Shown here piece by piece: positions 27,360 to 36,312 of a stretch of DNA of 62,675 bases (position 1 is its first letter; each line of letters opens with the position of its first letter). Location of the stretch: contig NZ_DAOUQB010000015.1 of NCBI RefSeq assembly GCF_030625865.1, forward strand, positions 1 to 62,675. Reading direction: 5' to 3'. This stretch comes from Anaerotignum sp. Its GTDB lineage: Bacteria; Bacillota; Clostridia; Lachnospirales; Anaerotignaceae. A model generated the notes under the pieces. That model was given only the letters and a program-made list of their open reading frames with translations. It had not been told where the DNA came from and did not search any database. The position numbers and the translations under genes were made by a program.

Positions 27360-28471
27360 TACGCATTACCCCCTTCCCCTGAGGTGGCTAATTCTTTTTT
27401 ATGCAATTCTTCTTTTGCGTCCTTCACAACAATTTTCTGACGTGTACCAGACAAGAAGTGTTCCGCTGCAAAGAATAAGAAAATAACAGCCTGAATAATA
27501 TCTATCATTTCTGCGGGAACGCCTGCGTAAATAGACATTAACTCACAGCCTCTATTTAAATAAGAGATAAACAATGCAGCAAACGGTATCATGATAGGGT
27601 TATTCTTGGCAAGAATTGCAACGGTAATACCTGTCCAACCGTAACCCGGCAAATCCAACCACTTGAAAGCATTTTCTCTGCCCAAGATTTCGATAGCGCC
27701 ACCCATACCGGAAAGCATACCGCCAATAACTTGGGACAAAACAATAATACTGCCAACTTTCATTCCTGAATATTTTGAAAAAGACTCATTAATCCCAATC
27801 ATACGGATGGAGTAGCCCCAGCGAGTACGATACATAAAATACGCTACAATAACCGTTGCTAAAATTGCAATAGCAAAGCCCCAGGACAACTCTGAGGTGG
27901 GAATTATTTTGGGTATAATTGCAGTATTCAAAAATGGATATGTTTGCGTAGCACCTTTACTTCTATCAGCAAATACATTATTCAGAAAATGTAAAATAAT
28001 ATACATAATAACGTAGTTCATCATTAAAGAACATACCATTTCACTGGCTTTTAACTTTACCTTAATTACAGCTGGAATAATCATGATCAAACCGCCCATA
28101 ATGGTACCTGCAAGTACGGCAACCAGAATATGAACGCCAGAGGCCATTGGAATATAAATTCCCAAAAGCGCAGCAACAAAACCGCCTAACATAACAGCAC
28201 CCTCGCCGCCTAAGTTGAATTGATTTGCAGAAAACATTACGCAAACCGCTAGACCGGTAAAAATGATCGGCGTCATACGAGCTAAAATAGTAAAAATTGA
28301 TTTTGTATTTAAAGCACCATTACTAATAATTGGCTTAATTAACAGACATTCCAATGCTTTTCCAGGATCGTCAGCGCAAATCAAAATTAAAATAAATGCA
28401 ACGAAAATTGCAATTGCAATGGCTATGAACCCACGGAAAATTTCGAACATATTATAATGCTTATTCTCCAT
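27359..28471 (-). CDS. nupP: Nucleoside ABC transporter permease 1
   Basis: 370 residues with a BPD_transp_2 domain. It has an N-terminal helix (GFIAIAIAIFVAFILILICA), then motifs FNLGGEGAVMLGGFVAALLGI and INESFSKYSGMKVG. It is equivalent to NupP/YufP. The start lies 11 bases inside the ATPase gene's end, which indicates coupled translation. A hydrophilic, charged C-terminal tail of about 25 residues follows the last helix. Confidence 0.9.
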   Translation of the reverse strand: MENKHYNMFEIFRGFIAIAIAIFVAFILILICADDPGKALECLLIKPIISNGALNTKSIFTILARMTPIIFTGLAVCVMFSANQFNLGGEGAVMLGGFVAALLGIYIPMASGVHILVAVLAGTIMGGLIMIIPAVIKVKLKASEMVCSLMMNYVIMYIILHFLNNVFADRSKGATQTYPFLNTAIIPKIIPTSELSWGFAIAILATVIVAYFMYRTRWGYSIRMIGINESFSKYSGMKVGSIIVLSQVIGGMLSGMGGAIEILGRENAFKWLDLPGYGWTGITVAILAKNNPIMIPFAALFISYLNRGCELMSIYAGVPAEMIDIIQAVIFLFFAAEHFLSGTRQKIVVKDAKEELHKKELATSGEGGNA

Positions 28472-30029
28472 GTAAAACCCCCCTTATCTCCTCAGCATCT
28501 TGCTGTTTTAAACCTAACATATACTCACCCATAATCGTGTCATTTAAAACAGAAGTATCTTCAAAGTAAGCAGCAATTTTACCGTTATACATAATGATTA
28601 AGCTATCGGAAAGCTCCATTACCTCGTTTAAATCAGCAGAAACCAAAAGAACAGCTGCACCTTCACGGCTGAGTTCCACCAATTTTTTACGAATAAATTC
28701 TGTAGCACCAACATCAATACCACGAGTTGGCTGATCGGCAATAATTAAAACAGGTTCACTGGAAAATTCTCTGGCAACAACAACTTTTTGAATATTTCCA
28801 CCTGAAAGCATACCAACCGGCTGTCTGCGGGATTTGCAGAGAACTTTATAATCTTTAATTAATTCGTCGCTATCTTCATGCATTGCCTTTAAGTTAAACA
28901 AAAGTCCATTATTATATTTTTTTTCAGATGCACGATCGCTCATTAAGTTTTCTTCAATGGTTCCTGCGCCCGCAATACCAAATGTCATTCTATCCTCTGG
29001 AATTAAAGATACACCCATATCACGAATTTCTCTCTGGGGGCGGCCCAAAATATTCTTTCCGTTAACCTTTGCTAAACCATTATCGGGAACATTTAAATTG
29101 AAAAGCATTTCAACCAATTCCCTCTGCCCGTTGCCTTCAACCCCTGCGATACCTAATATCTCACCTTTTCTTACATCGAAAGACATTTTGTCCAGCATTT
29201 TTTTATTCCATTCATTGGTATATTCAAGGTTACGAACACTTAAAACCACATCTGTAGGCTCTGCTTTTTCCTTCTCAACTGTAAGAACAACATCACGCCC
29301 AACCATTAAGCGAGAGATTTCCTCTTTTGAAATATTTGCAGTTTCATGTACACCCATGGACTTACCACCACGCATAATCGTAAGTCTATCCGTAATCTGT
29401 TTGATTTCGTTTAATTTATGAGAAATAAAGATCAAGGTATAACCCTGTTCTTTTAAATGTATTAATTCTTTAAAAAGCTCTTCTGTTTCCTGGGTTGTTA
29501 ATACTGCAGTGGGCTCGTCCAAAATAAGGATTTTCGCACCACGTACCAAAGCTTTTAAAATTTCAACTTTTTGCTTCATACCAACAGGAATATCTCTTAC
29601 CTTTGCGTGTGGATCCACAAAAAGATTATATTTTTTTGAATATTCCTCAGTAATTTCAACCGCTTTTTTATAGTTGATAAATAATTTGTTTCCTTGCTTC
29701 GGCTCCATACCCAAAACCATATTTTCGGCTACAGTTAAGCTTGGAACCAGCATAAAATGCTGATGTACCATTCCAATTCCTTTGGAAATCGCCACAGTTG
29801 GTGACGAAAGTGAAACTTTTTCTCCATTAATAATGATTTCTCCTTCAGTCGGCTGTTCCAAACCAAATAGCATCTTCATTAACGTAGATTTGCCGGCACC
29901 GTTTTCACCCATAAGTGCATGAATCTCCCCACGCATTACATTAAAGTCGACCCCTTGATTTGCGGCAACACCGTTTGGATAGACTTTGGCGATTCCCTTC
30001 ATTTGAACAACAAGATTGTTGTCGGACAT
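28461..30029 (-). CDS. nupO: Nucleoside ABC transporter ATPase (two ABC domains)
   Basis: 522 residues with two fused ABC domains, as in sugar and nucleoside importers. The first has an intact Walker A (GENGAGKSTLMK) and Walker B (ILILDEPTAVLT) but a degenerate signature (PVGMKQKVEI). The second has a degenerate Walker A (GVEGNGQRELVE) and an intact signature (LSGGNIQKVVVAREF). This reciprocal pattern is usual for the BMP-linked family, so one composite site probably hydrolyses ATP. Equivalent to NupO/YufO. Confidence 0.93.
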   Translation of the reverse strand: MSDNNLVVQMKGIAKVYPNGVAANQGVDFNVMRGEIHALMGENGAGKSTLMKMLFGLEQPTEGEIIINGEKVSLSSPTVAISKGIGMVHQHFMLVPSLTVAENMVLGMEPKQGNKLFINYKKAVEITEEYSKKYNLFVDPHAKVRDIPVGMKQKVEILKALVRGAKILILDEPTAVLTTQETEELFKELIHLKEQGYTLIFISHKLNEIKQITDRLTIMRGGKSMGVHETANISKEEISRLMVGRDVVLTVEKEKAEPTDVVLSVRNLEYTNEWNKKMLDKMSFDVRKGEILGIAGVEGNGQRELVEMLFNLNVPDNGLAKVNGKNILGRPQREIRDMGVSLIPEDRMTFGIAGAGTIEENLMSDRASEKKYNNGLLFNLKAMHEDSDELIKDYKVLCKSRRQPVGMLSGGNIQKVVVAREFSSEPVLIIADQPTRGIDVGATEFIRKKLVELSREGAAVLLVSADLNEVMELSDSLIIMYNGKIAAYFEDTSVLNDTIMGEYMLGLKQQDAEEIRGVLHGE

Positions 30030-30272
30030 TTTCGGTTCCCCCTCCTCTTTTGCATTTTGTTCATTTGAGCAGAAAGTTCATTGATTTTTAATTTTCCATG
30101 CACCTTCAAAAAAATCCTTTTATAAATAAAATAAATGAAAAGGATTTTTTTCACGACACATCGTTTTTTCTTTTTCATATTCTATCATAATTTTTCAAAT
30201 AATAGTATGAAAAATTACGTTTTATTTCAATAAATCCCTATTTATAATAAAATTAATGCATCAATGGTAAAA

Positions 30273-30292
30273 GGGGAGCATAAAAGCCCCCC
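30273..30292 (-). terminator. GC-rich hairpin between the lipoprotein and ATPase genes
   Basis: On the minus strand GGGGGGC and GCTCCCC form a 7-bp stem with a 6-base loop, followed by TTTTA. It lies 40 bases after the lipoprotein stop codon. A partial terminator here would give excess binding protein over transporter, a common arrangement in ABC importer operons. Confidence 0.7.
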
Positions 30293-30331
30293 CTAAGTAT
30301 TATCAGCATATTAATGCTTGGATAAAATTCA

Positions 30332-31465
30332 TCAAGGTTTAACAGATTCCCTTAACTGCTGAACTTCATCTGTTTCATTTCCAATTGCTGTAGGAACTAC
30401 GATATCGCCACTAGAAATGCCTTCAATTGCAGCGTTTACTTTTTCTTTTACAGCATCAGGTGTTTTGCTATCATAGTTTTTATCTGTAACCATGCCAATG
30501 CCGCCTTCTTTCATACCCAATAAAGTATGTTCACCGAAGTGTTCCTTGCCTGCATCCCATTCATCAAAGAACCAAACAAGAGAGTTTCCAATATTCTTTA
30601 AACCGGATGTCAAAGTGATTGCTGCCAATTCAGGAGAGAATGTCAATTCCTGATCGGAGTCAACGCCAATGAAGTATGCTTTTCCTGTTTCCAAAGCAGC
30701 TTCAGCAGCACCGTTACCGGAGTTACCAGCTACGCCCCAGATAATATCACAATGCTTATCGTTAATCATGGATTCAGCTAATTCTTTTGCCTTTGCAGGA
30801 TCAACATAGCTGTTTACATATCTTGTGTCAATTTTAATGTCAGGGTTGGAGCTCTGTGCACCCAAAATTAAGCCATACAAGAAGTCATTGATTACAGGGC
30901 TATCAACACCGCCAACAAAACCAATAACAGCATCCTCGTTAATACCTTCAACACTTGTTTCTGTTGTCATTGCACCAGCATAAACACCAACCAAGTAACC
31001 CAGGTCATTCTGCGCATAGCTTAAGTTTGCAACGTTAGGCAATTCATAGGTTGTATCATCATAGATGAGGTATTTCTGATCGGGGAACTGTTCTGCAACA
31101 TTTTTCAAATAATCAGGCATCTGATATGTGCCACAAACAATGAGGTCATATTCGCCAGACCTGGAAACTTCATCCAGGGTACTCTGCCATTTTGCCTGAT
31201 CCTCTGTTGTACCACCCATTTCAATGGTATTGTACTCGATTCTGCCATCCTCCTGCAGCTTGTTCAAGCCTGCTTCAGCAGAGTCAAAAAAGGACTTATC
31301 TCCTAAAGTACCATTTACCAAGTTACAAACCTTATAAACTTTTGTTTCACTCTGTGTGGCATCTCCATTATCTGCGCCTGTGTTTGCCTCATTTGTGCTG
31401 CCGCAACCAGCCAGCATAGAAACAGCCAGTGCTGAAGCAAGAAGCATGGAAAGCAATTTTTTCAT
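30332..31465 (-). CDS. nupN: BMP-family nucleoside-binding lipoprotein
   Basis: A 377-residue extracellular substrate-binding lipoprotein. The signal peptide ends in a lipobox (SMLAGC) with lipidated C21, followed by an acidic linker and the BMP/PnrA domain (LVNGTLGDKSFFDSAEAGL, VGVYAGAMTTE, IIWGVAGNSGNGAAEAA, FIGVDSDQE). PnrA-like proteins bind purine nucleosides, which fits the hydrolase genes downstream. The first gene of the operon, it starts eight bases after GAAAGGGAG. Confidence 0.93.
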   Translation of the reverse strand: MKKLLSMLLASALAVSMLAGCGSTNEANTGADNGDATQSETKVYKVCNLVNGTLGDKSFFDSAEAGLNKLQEDGRIEYNTIEMGGTTEDQAKWQSTLDEVSRSGEYDLIVCGTYQMPDYLKNVAEQFPDQKYLIYDDTTYELPNVANLSYAQNDLGYLVGVYAGAMTTETSVEGINEDAVIGFVGGVDSPVINDFLYGLILGAQSSNPDIKIDTRYVNSYVDPAKAKELAESMINDKHCDIIWGVAGNSGNGAAEAALETGKAYFIGVDSDQELTFSPELAAITLTSGLKNIGNSLVWFFDEWDAGKEHFGEHTLLGMKEGGIGMVTDKNYDSKTPDAVKEKVNAAIEGISSGDIVVPTAIGNETDEVQQLRESVKP

Positions 31466-31506
31466 AGTTTTTCTCCCTTTCTTTTTGCATATTTTTTAAA
31501 CTAAAA

Positions 31507-31550
31507 TTTGCAAAAGCATATAAAAAGTACAAGCCTTTGCATAAGCATAT
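31507..31550. promoter_or_regulatory. Direct repeat upstream of the nucleoside uptake operon
   Basis: TTTGCAAAAGCATAT (31507-31521) and TTTGCATAAGCATAT (31536-31550) match at 14 of 15 bases and start 29 bases apart. They lie 42-85 bases upstream of the lipoprotein start codon. They may be tandem sites for a nucleoside-responsive regulator; the regulator is not in this window. The rest of 31466-31823 is AT-rich with no gene seen. Confidence 0.4.
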
Positions 31551-31823
31551 TTTACCTCTAATGCTCAATTTTGTCAATAAAACACCCTAATTTGATAAGA
31601 AAATTGTAAAAAGTGTTCGTTATTTTACGACAAAAGTTTCTATTTATTTGTTTTTTATATTATAAAGCGATATTCAAAATGGATATTCGCAAAAATTTAT
31701 GTAATTATTTACCAATTTTATATTTTTTTGAAAACATACTTCTTTGAATAAAGTCTTTTTTGTTTTTATTTCACATTAAATCCTAAGTTATTTCTAAAAA
31801 TCTTGCCTTTTTTATATAACTCT

Positions 31824-31857
31824 CACAAAAAAAGACTCCATTTAATATAGAGTCTTT
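31824..31857 (-). terminator. Rho-independent terminator after yajC
   Basis: AAAGACTC and GAGTCTTT form an 8-bp stem with an 11-base loop, followed on the minus strand by a T run. It would end the tgt-yajC transcript. Confidence 0.8.
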
Positions 31858-31876
31858 AGAGTCTTTTTTTAATCAA

Positions 31877-32332
31877 TTATTCTTCATTACGGCGAAAAAG
31901 ACCTTTTTTCTTCTTCGGCTGCTCAGCCTGAACAGGTGCTTCGTTAGATAAGTTTGGTTCTCTCTTTCCTAATACTTCACCCTTTAAAACAGGAATCCGC
32001 ACTCCCTTATTTATGCCGAACTCGATAATAAAGCTTTCGTATGTGATATCCACAACCTTACCAAACATACCACTGTTTGTTATGATGGAATCACCAACGG
32101 CAATAGCACTTCTCATTTCGGCCAGCTGCTTTTCTCTTTTTTGATTGGGTCGTACAGAAAGGAAATACATAACCCCCACAAGGAGTACGCAATATAATAC
32201 GATTAACATAATCGGATTGCTTGATGCAAGAGAGCCGAAAATATTTCCACTGGAAGACGATGCAGCAGCAGTATCCCCGCTACTGGGCAAAATTGCAGTG
32301 CTTGAATCTAATAAAAAAGGTACGATTGACAT
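31877..32332 (-). CDS. yajC: Preprotein translocase subunit YajC
   Basis: A 151-residue protein. The start is the ATG at 32332 after AGGAGAG; a longer frame upstream has no site. A Ser/Ala-rich N-terminus precedes one membrane helix (about residues 38-58), then the YajC motif SVRPNQKREKQLAEM and DSIITNSGMFGKVVDI. A lysine-rich tail ends the protein (QPKKKKGLFRRNEE). YajC associates with SecDF in protein export. Following tgt is the usual arrangement, though secD and secF are not found next to it here. Confidence 0.93.
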   Translation of the reverse strand: MSIVPFLLDSSTAILPSSGDTAAASSSSGNIFGSLASSNPIMLIVLYCVLLVGVMYFLSVRPNQKREKQLAEMRSAIAVGDSIITNSGMFGKVVDITYESFIIEFGINKGVRIPVLKGEVLGKREPNLSNEAPVQAEQPKKKKGLFRRNEE

Positions 32333-32444
32333 TTGTATCTCTCCTAACATATTTTTCTGTAAGCTTGAACCAAAAAAATTCGATTCATAGCTTTTCACCA
32401 GTATCTAAATAATTATATATAAAATTTAATTTAACGTCAAGGAA

Positions 32445-33581
32445 TTATTTCCCTTTGGCTTGCTGAAATCCTTCTAATTTTGCTTTTTTGTATTCCGGAA
32501 AACGTCCTTCATCCAGAGCAAATCGTATTTCTTCCATCATCGTATTGAAGAAATGAAGATTATGCATAACGCATAGCCGCATCGCCAACATTTCCTTCGC
32601 TTTGAAAAGATGTCGAATATACGCCCTCGTATATCTACGACATACCGGGCAATCACATGTTTCATCAATGGGAGCTTCGTCCAATTCATATTTTGCATTC
32701 ATAAGGTTTAGCTTTCCACCATTGGTATATACATGAGCATGACGTCCGTTTCTAGCAGGTAAAACACAGTCAAAAAAGTCAATGCCCCTTTCTACCGCTT
32801 CCAATATATTTTCAGGCGTACCTACCCCCATTAAATATGTGGGTTTGTTTTGAGGTAAATAGGGAACAACTTCTTCCAATATATGGTACATTTCAGCATG
32901 GGTTTCTCCTACCGCAAGACCACCTACAGCATACCCATCTAAATCCAACTCAGAAATCCGTTTCGCATGTTCAATTCGAATATCGGCATAAGTTGCACCT
33001 TGATTTATTCCAAAGAGCATTTGTTTTTTGTTAATAGTATCGTCCAGGGAATTCAATCTCGTCAGTTCCTTTTTGCAACGCTCCAACCAACGAGTAGTGC
33101 GAGCTACAGAAGCCTCAACATAAGGTCTTTCGGCAGGAATTCCAATACATTCATCGAAAGCCATGGCAATGGTCGAAGCAAGGTTGGATTGGATTTGCAT
33201 ACTCTCTTCCGGCCCCATAAAAATCTTTCTGCCATCAATATGGGAACTGAAACGTACGCCTTCCTCCGTTATTTTTCTAAGAGATGTTAAAGAAAACACC
33301 TGAAAGCCACCAGAATCCGTTAAAATGGGCTTGTCCCAAACCATGAACTTATGAAGCCCGCCCAGCTGTTTCACAATTTTATCTCCGGGACGCAAATGCA
33401 GGTGATAGGTGTTTGAAAGTTCAACCTGACATTTGATCTGCTCTAAATCCTCCGTTGAAAGTGCACCTTTGATTGCAGCCAAAGTTCCAACATTCATAAA
33501 TACCGGTGTTTGTATTATTCCATGAGGTGTGTGAAACTCACCACGTTTCGCCCTACCGCAAGTTTTTAATAGTTTATACAT
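32445..33581 (-). CDS. tgt: tRNA-guanine transglycosylase
   Basis: A 378-residue enzyme that exchanges guanine-34 of certain tRNAs for the queuosine precursor preQ1. The start is the ATG at 33581 following GAGGAG. Motifs: DSGGFQVFSL with the catalytic Asp, GVGTPENILEAVERGIDFFD with the nucleophile region, PARNGRHAH, and the zinc ligands in CDCPVCRRYTRAYIRHL. Length is normal. It is transcribed with yajC. Confidence 0.96.
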   Translation of the reverse strand: MYKLLKTCGRAKRGEFHTPHGIIQTPVFMNVGTLAAIKGALSTEDLEQIKCQVELSNTYHLHLRPGDKIVKQLGGLHKFMVWDKPILTDSGGFQVFSLTSLRKITEEGVRFSSHIDGRKIFMGPEESMQIQSNLASTIAMAFDECIGIPAERPYVEASVARTTRWLERCKKELTRLNSLDDTINKKQMLFGINQGATYADIRIEHAKRISELDLDGYAVGGLAVGETHAEMYHILEEVVPYLPQNKPTYLMGVGTPENILEAVERGIDFFDCVLPARNGRHAHVYTNGGKLNLMNAKYELDEAPIDETCDCPVCRRYTRAYIRHLFKAKEMLAMRLCVMHNLHFFNTMMEEIRFALDEGRFPEYKKAKLEGFQQAKGK

Positions 33582-33706
33582 AATTCTCCTCGTTTCTTTT
33601 TTCATACGTAATCATTATAATAACGTTTTTCCAATTTTTAATCAAGGGAATTTATTTATTTTAAATATAAAATAAGTTGTATTTCCTTTAGCTTTTCATG
33701 ATAACA

Positions 33707-33715
33707 TGTTATAAT
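33707..33715 (+). promoter_or_regulatory. Extended -10 promoter for the rRNA methyltransferase gene
   Basis: TG-T-TATAAT fits an extended -10 element on the plus strand, about 110 bases upstream of the methyltransferase start. It overlaps a 12-base palindrome, ATAACATGTTAT. No good -35 box is present, as expected for this class. Confidence 0.4.
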
Positions 33716-33824
33716 ATATCAAACTACTCGAAAGAATAAGATTACTTCTTTAATTTATATAAAATTTCATAATTTATATATTATTTTCGAGGTATACTAT
33801 TGAAAAATGAACGGAGTTTGAGAA

Positions 33825-34958
33825 ATGAGTATAGAATTAATTGCAAGTACAACCTTCGGGCTGGAATCTGTTGTGAAACGTGAATGCCAAGCCCTTGGAT
33901 TTCAAAATATCCATGTCTCCGATGGTAAAGTGGAGTTTACCGGAAATGAAAAAGATATTGTAACAGCAAACCTTTGGTTGCGCTGTGCCGGAAGAGTATG
34001 GGTAAGAATGGGTAGCTTTACCGCGGTTACCTTTACAGAATTATTTGATGGGACGAAGGCTTTACCTTGGGGCGATTGGATTCCTCAAGATGGAAAATTT
34101 ACCGTAGTAGGAAAATCGGTGAAATCCACACTTTTCAGCGTTCCCGATTGTCAGGCCATTGTAAAAAAAGCAGTGGTTGAAAAATTAAAAGAAAAATATA
34201 AAACCGATTGGTTCGATGAAACCGGCGCCTCTTATACAATCCAAGTGGGTATCTTAAAAGATGTGGTAACCTTGGCTATTGATACTAGCGGCTCCGGCCT
34301 GCATATGAGAGGATACCGTGCAAACGCTTTGGATGCTCCTTTAAAAGAATCCATTGCTTCTGCCATGGTTCAGCTTAGCTATTGGCGCAAAGATCGAATT
34401 TTGTTGGACCCTTTCTGCGGTTCGGGAACAATCCCCATTGAAGCTGCCATGCTTGCAAGAAATATTGCACCTGGATTACAAAGAAAATTTGCCAGCGAAG
34501 AATGGGAGCGCATCGGAAAAGAACTCTGGAAAAAAGGTCGCGCCGAGGCATACCAAGCAATCGATTATGATGTTACACCTGAAATTTACGGAAGTGACAT
34601 TGATCCTGCAGCCATTGCCCTTGCCAAAGAAAATGCGGAAAAAGCCGGCGTGGACGACTGTATCACCTTTGAAGTAAAGCCTTCTCAAGAGATAACTTTA
34701 CCTGGAAAATATGGTGTCATCATAACCAACCCTCCCTATGGTGAGCGTATCGGCGAGCTAAAAGATGTAGAAGAAATGTATCGTACTTTGGGTGCAACGA
34801 TGAAAGAGGATACTACATGGTCAACCTATCTAATCACATCTATGGAATATTTTGAAACGCTGTTTGGCCGAAAAGCCGACAAAAAAAGAAAACTGTTTAA
34901 CGGTCGTATTAAAACAGATTATTATCAATTTGAAGGCCCTAAACCACCCCGCTCTTAA
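33825..34958 (+). CDS. 23S rRNA (guanine-N2) methyltransferase, YpsC/RlmL type
   Basis: 377 residues. The N-terminus (LIASTTFGLESVVKRECQALG) with a THUMP domain (about 45-155) leads into a class I SAM-dependent methyltransferase: RILLDPFCGSGTIPIEAA for the cofactor loop, YGSDIDPAAIALAKENA, and the catalytic NPPYGERIG. This matches the YpsC/RlmL-N family that modifies 23S rRNA guanine at N2. It is transcribed alone, divergent from tgt. Confidence 0.9.
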   Translation: MSIELIASTTFGLESVVKRECQALGFQNIHVSDGKVEFTGNEKDIVTANLWLRCAGRVWVRMGSFTAVTFTELFDGTKALPWGDWIPQDGKFTVVGKSVKSTLFSVPDCQAIVKKAVVEKLKEKYKTDWFDETGASYTIQVGILKDVVTLAIDTSGSGLHMRGYRANALDAPLKESIASAMVQLSYWRKDRILLDPFCGSGTIPIEAAMLARNIAPGLQRKFASEEWERIGKELWKKGRAEAYQAIDYDVTPEIYGSDIDPAAIALAKENAEKAGVDDCITFEVKPSQEITLPGKYGVIITNPPYGERIGELKDVEEMYRTLGATMKEDTTWSTYLITSMEYFETLFGRKADKKRKLFNGRIKTDYYQFEGPKPPRS

Positions 34959-34962
34959 AATA

Positions 34963-35005
34963 AAACTGCATTGCTAAAAACTATTTTGGCAATGCAGTTT
35001 CTTTT
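34963..35005 (+). terminator. Rho-independent terminator
   Basis: AAACTGCATTGC and GCAATGCAGTTT form a 12-bp perfect stem, followed by CTTTT, just after the methyltransferase stop codon. Confidence 0.88.
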
Positions 35006-35075
35006 CGATTATTATAAAAAATGTAATATCCCTCATAATTGAAGGGGCAATAAAATTATAAATTAGTATAATTGC

Positions 35076-35318
35076 TTAGCATAAAACTGAAGCCAATTCT
35101 TCAACAGCCAATGCTTCATCAGCGCCATCCGCAATAATTGTAGCGGTTTGTCCTTCTTGCATGTTTAACGCAATTGTTCCCATAATGCTTTTTGCGTTAA
35201 TTTTTTTTTCATTTACACTCACTTGAATTTCAGAATTAAATTTACTTGCTGTCTGCACAAAATAAGCTGCCTGTCTTGCGTCTAAAGATGTTTTGATTGT
35301 CACTGTTCTCTGTGTCAT
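35076..35318 (-). CDS. crh: Crh-like HPr paralogue lacking the catalytic histidine
   Basis: An 80-residue HPr-fold protein. The phosphotransfer histidine of HPr (LHARPA) is replaced by Asp13 in SLDARQAAYF, so it cannot accept phosphate from enzyme I. The regulatory serine is kept as S44 in NAKSIMGTIAL, the target of HPr kinase. This is the definition of Crh, whose Bacillus version has Gln instead of His. It lies directly after whiA with a 4-base overlap, as in Bacillus. Through S44 phosphorylation it probably acts in catabolite control. Confidence 0.85.
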   Translation of the reverse strand: MTQRTVTIKTSLDARQAAYFVQTASKFNSEIQVSVNEKKINAKSIMGTIALNMQEGQTATIIADGADEALAVEELASVLC

Positions 35319-36274
35319 TTTTCTTCACCCTTACCCTCTCTGAGCGTCTCTGCTAAGTTGCTGATTTTCCGCAGTCTGTGATTTACACCAGATTTGCCTA
35401 CCGGCTCCGCTAAATAAGTTCCCAATTCCTTTAGACTGATGTCCGGATATTCCAACCGAAGTCTTGCTACTTCCTGCAATTGCTTTGGAAGCTTATCAAG
35501 CCCAATAGTTTGTTGGATATATGTAATATCTTCCAATTGCTTGACCGCTGCAAGTACCACTTTATTAAGATTCGCCGTTTCACAATTTACTTTTCTGTTA
35601 ATATCATTTCGCATTTCCTTCACGATTCGAACATTTTCCAGATCCATTAATGCAATATGCGCTCCCATAATATTTAGCAAATCAACGATTTGCTCTCCCT
35701 CTTTCAGGTACACAATAAAATGGTCTTTGCGTTCTACCACTTTTGAGTCAAGGCCAAAGGTATTTACCAAATCTCTCAGCTGCGTTGCCAAATCATGAGA
35801 AGGCAGCACAAACTCTAAGTGATAGTTTTTTTCGGGGTTGTTTACCGAGCCAACCGAAATAAACGCCCCTCGGATGTATGCACGACGACAACATATACTG
35901 CTGACCACCGTAGGATACATCTTATTTCGAATGGTCGGCATACCATTCCTAGTCAACAAGATACCTGTTGCGCTAAGTAATCTTTCAACTTGGTTAGAAT
36001 TTTTTAGTAAAAGAACATAAACCTTTGATCTGCGTTTTTTACCGCCGGATTTGATAAATATTTCACTGTTAATATTAAAAGTATTTTTCAATAATGTAAA
36101 GCATTTTTTCGCAACAAGATAATTTTCGGTTTGAATTTTTAAACAAAAAGAATCCTTATATAATGCAATATGACCACAAATATTTACAAAGGCTGAGAGT
36201 TCAGCAATGCTGCAATGTCTCCCATTTCCAAAATGTTCGTACAACTCTTGCTTTACCTTAGATGAAAATGACAA
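35315..36274 (-). CDS. whiA: DNA-binding protein WhiA
   Basis: 319 residues. A degenerate LAGLIDADG-like N-terminal domain (SFSSKVKQELYEHF onward) is followed by a C-terminal helix-turn-helix (RLEYPDISLKELGTYL, then GKSGVNHRLRKI). The start is TTG at 36274, seven bases after AAAGGAGG; an earlier TTG overlaps that site itself. WhiA affects cell division and chromosome segregation in Firmicutes. It is preceded by rapZ and followed by crh. Confidence 0.94.
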   Translation of the reverse strand: MSFSSKVKQELYEHFGNGRHCSIAELSAFVNICGHIALYKDSFCLKIQTENYLVAKKCFTLLKNTFNINSEIFIKSGGKKRRSKVYVLLLKNSNQVERLLSATGILLTRNGMPTIRNKMYPTVVSSICCRRAYIRGAFISVGSVNNPEKNYHLEFVLPSHDLATQLRDLVNTFGLDSKVVERKDHFIVYLKEGEQIVDLLNIMGAHIALMDLENVRIVKEMRNDINRKVNCETANLNKVVLAAVKQLEDITYIQQTIGLDKLPKQLQEVARLRLEYPDISLKELGTYLAEPVGKSGVNHRLRKISNLAETLREGKGEEK

Positions 36275-36312
36275 ATTTGCGCCTCCTTTCAACTTTTTTC
36301 GTTTATCAACAA

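Noticed and set aside
31466-31823. Purine riboswitch in front of the nucleoside uptake operon
   Set aside because: The conserved purine-aptamer core could not be found on the minus strand.
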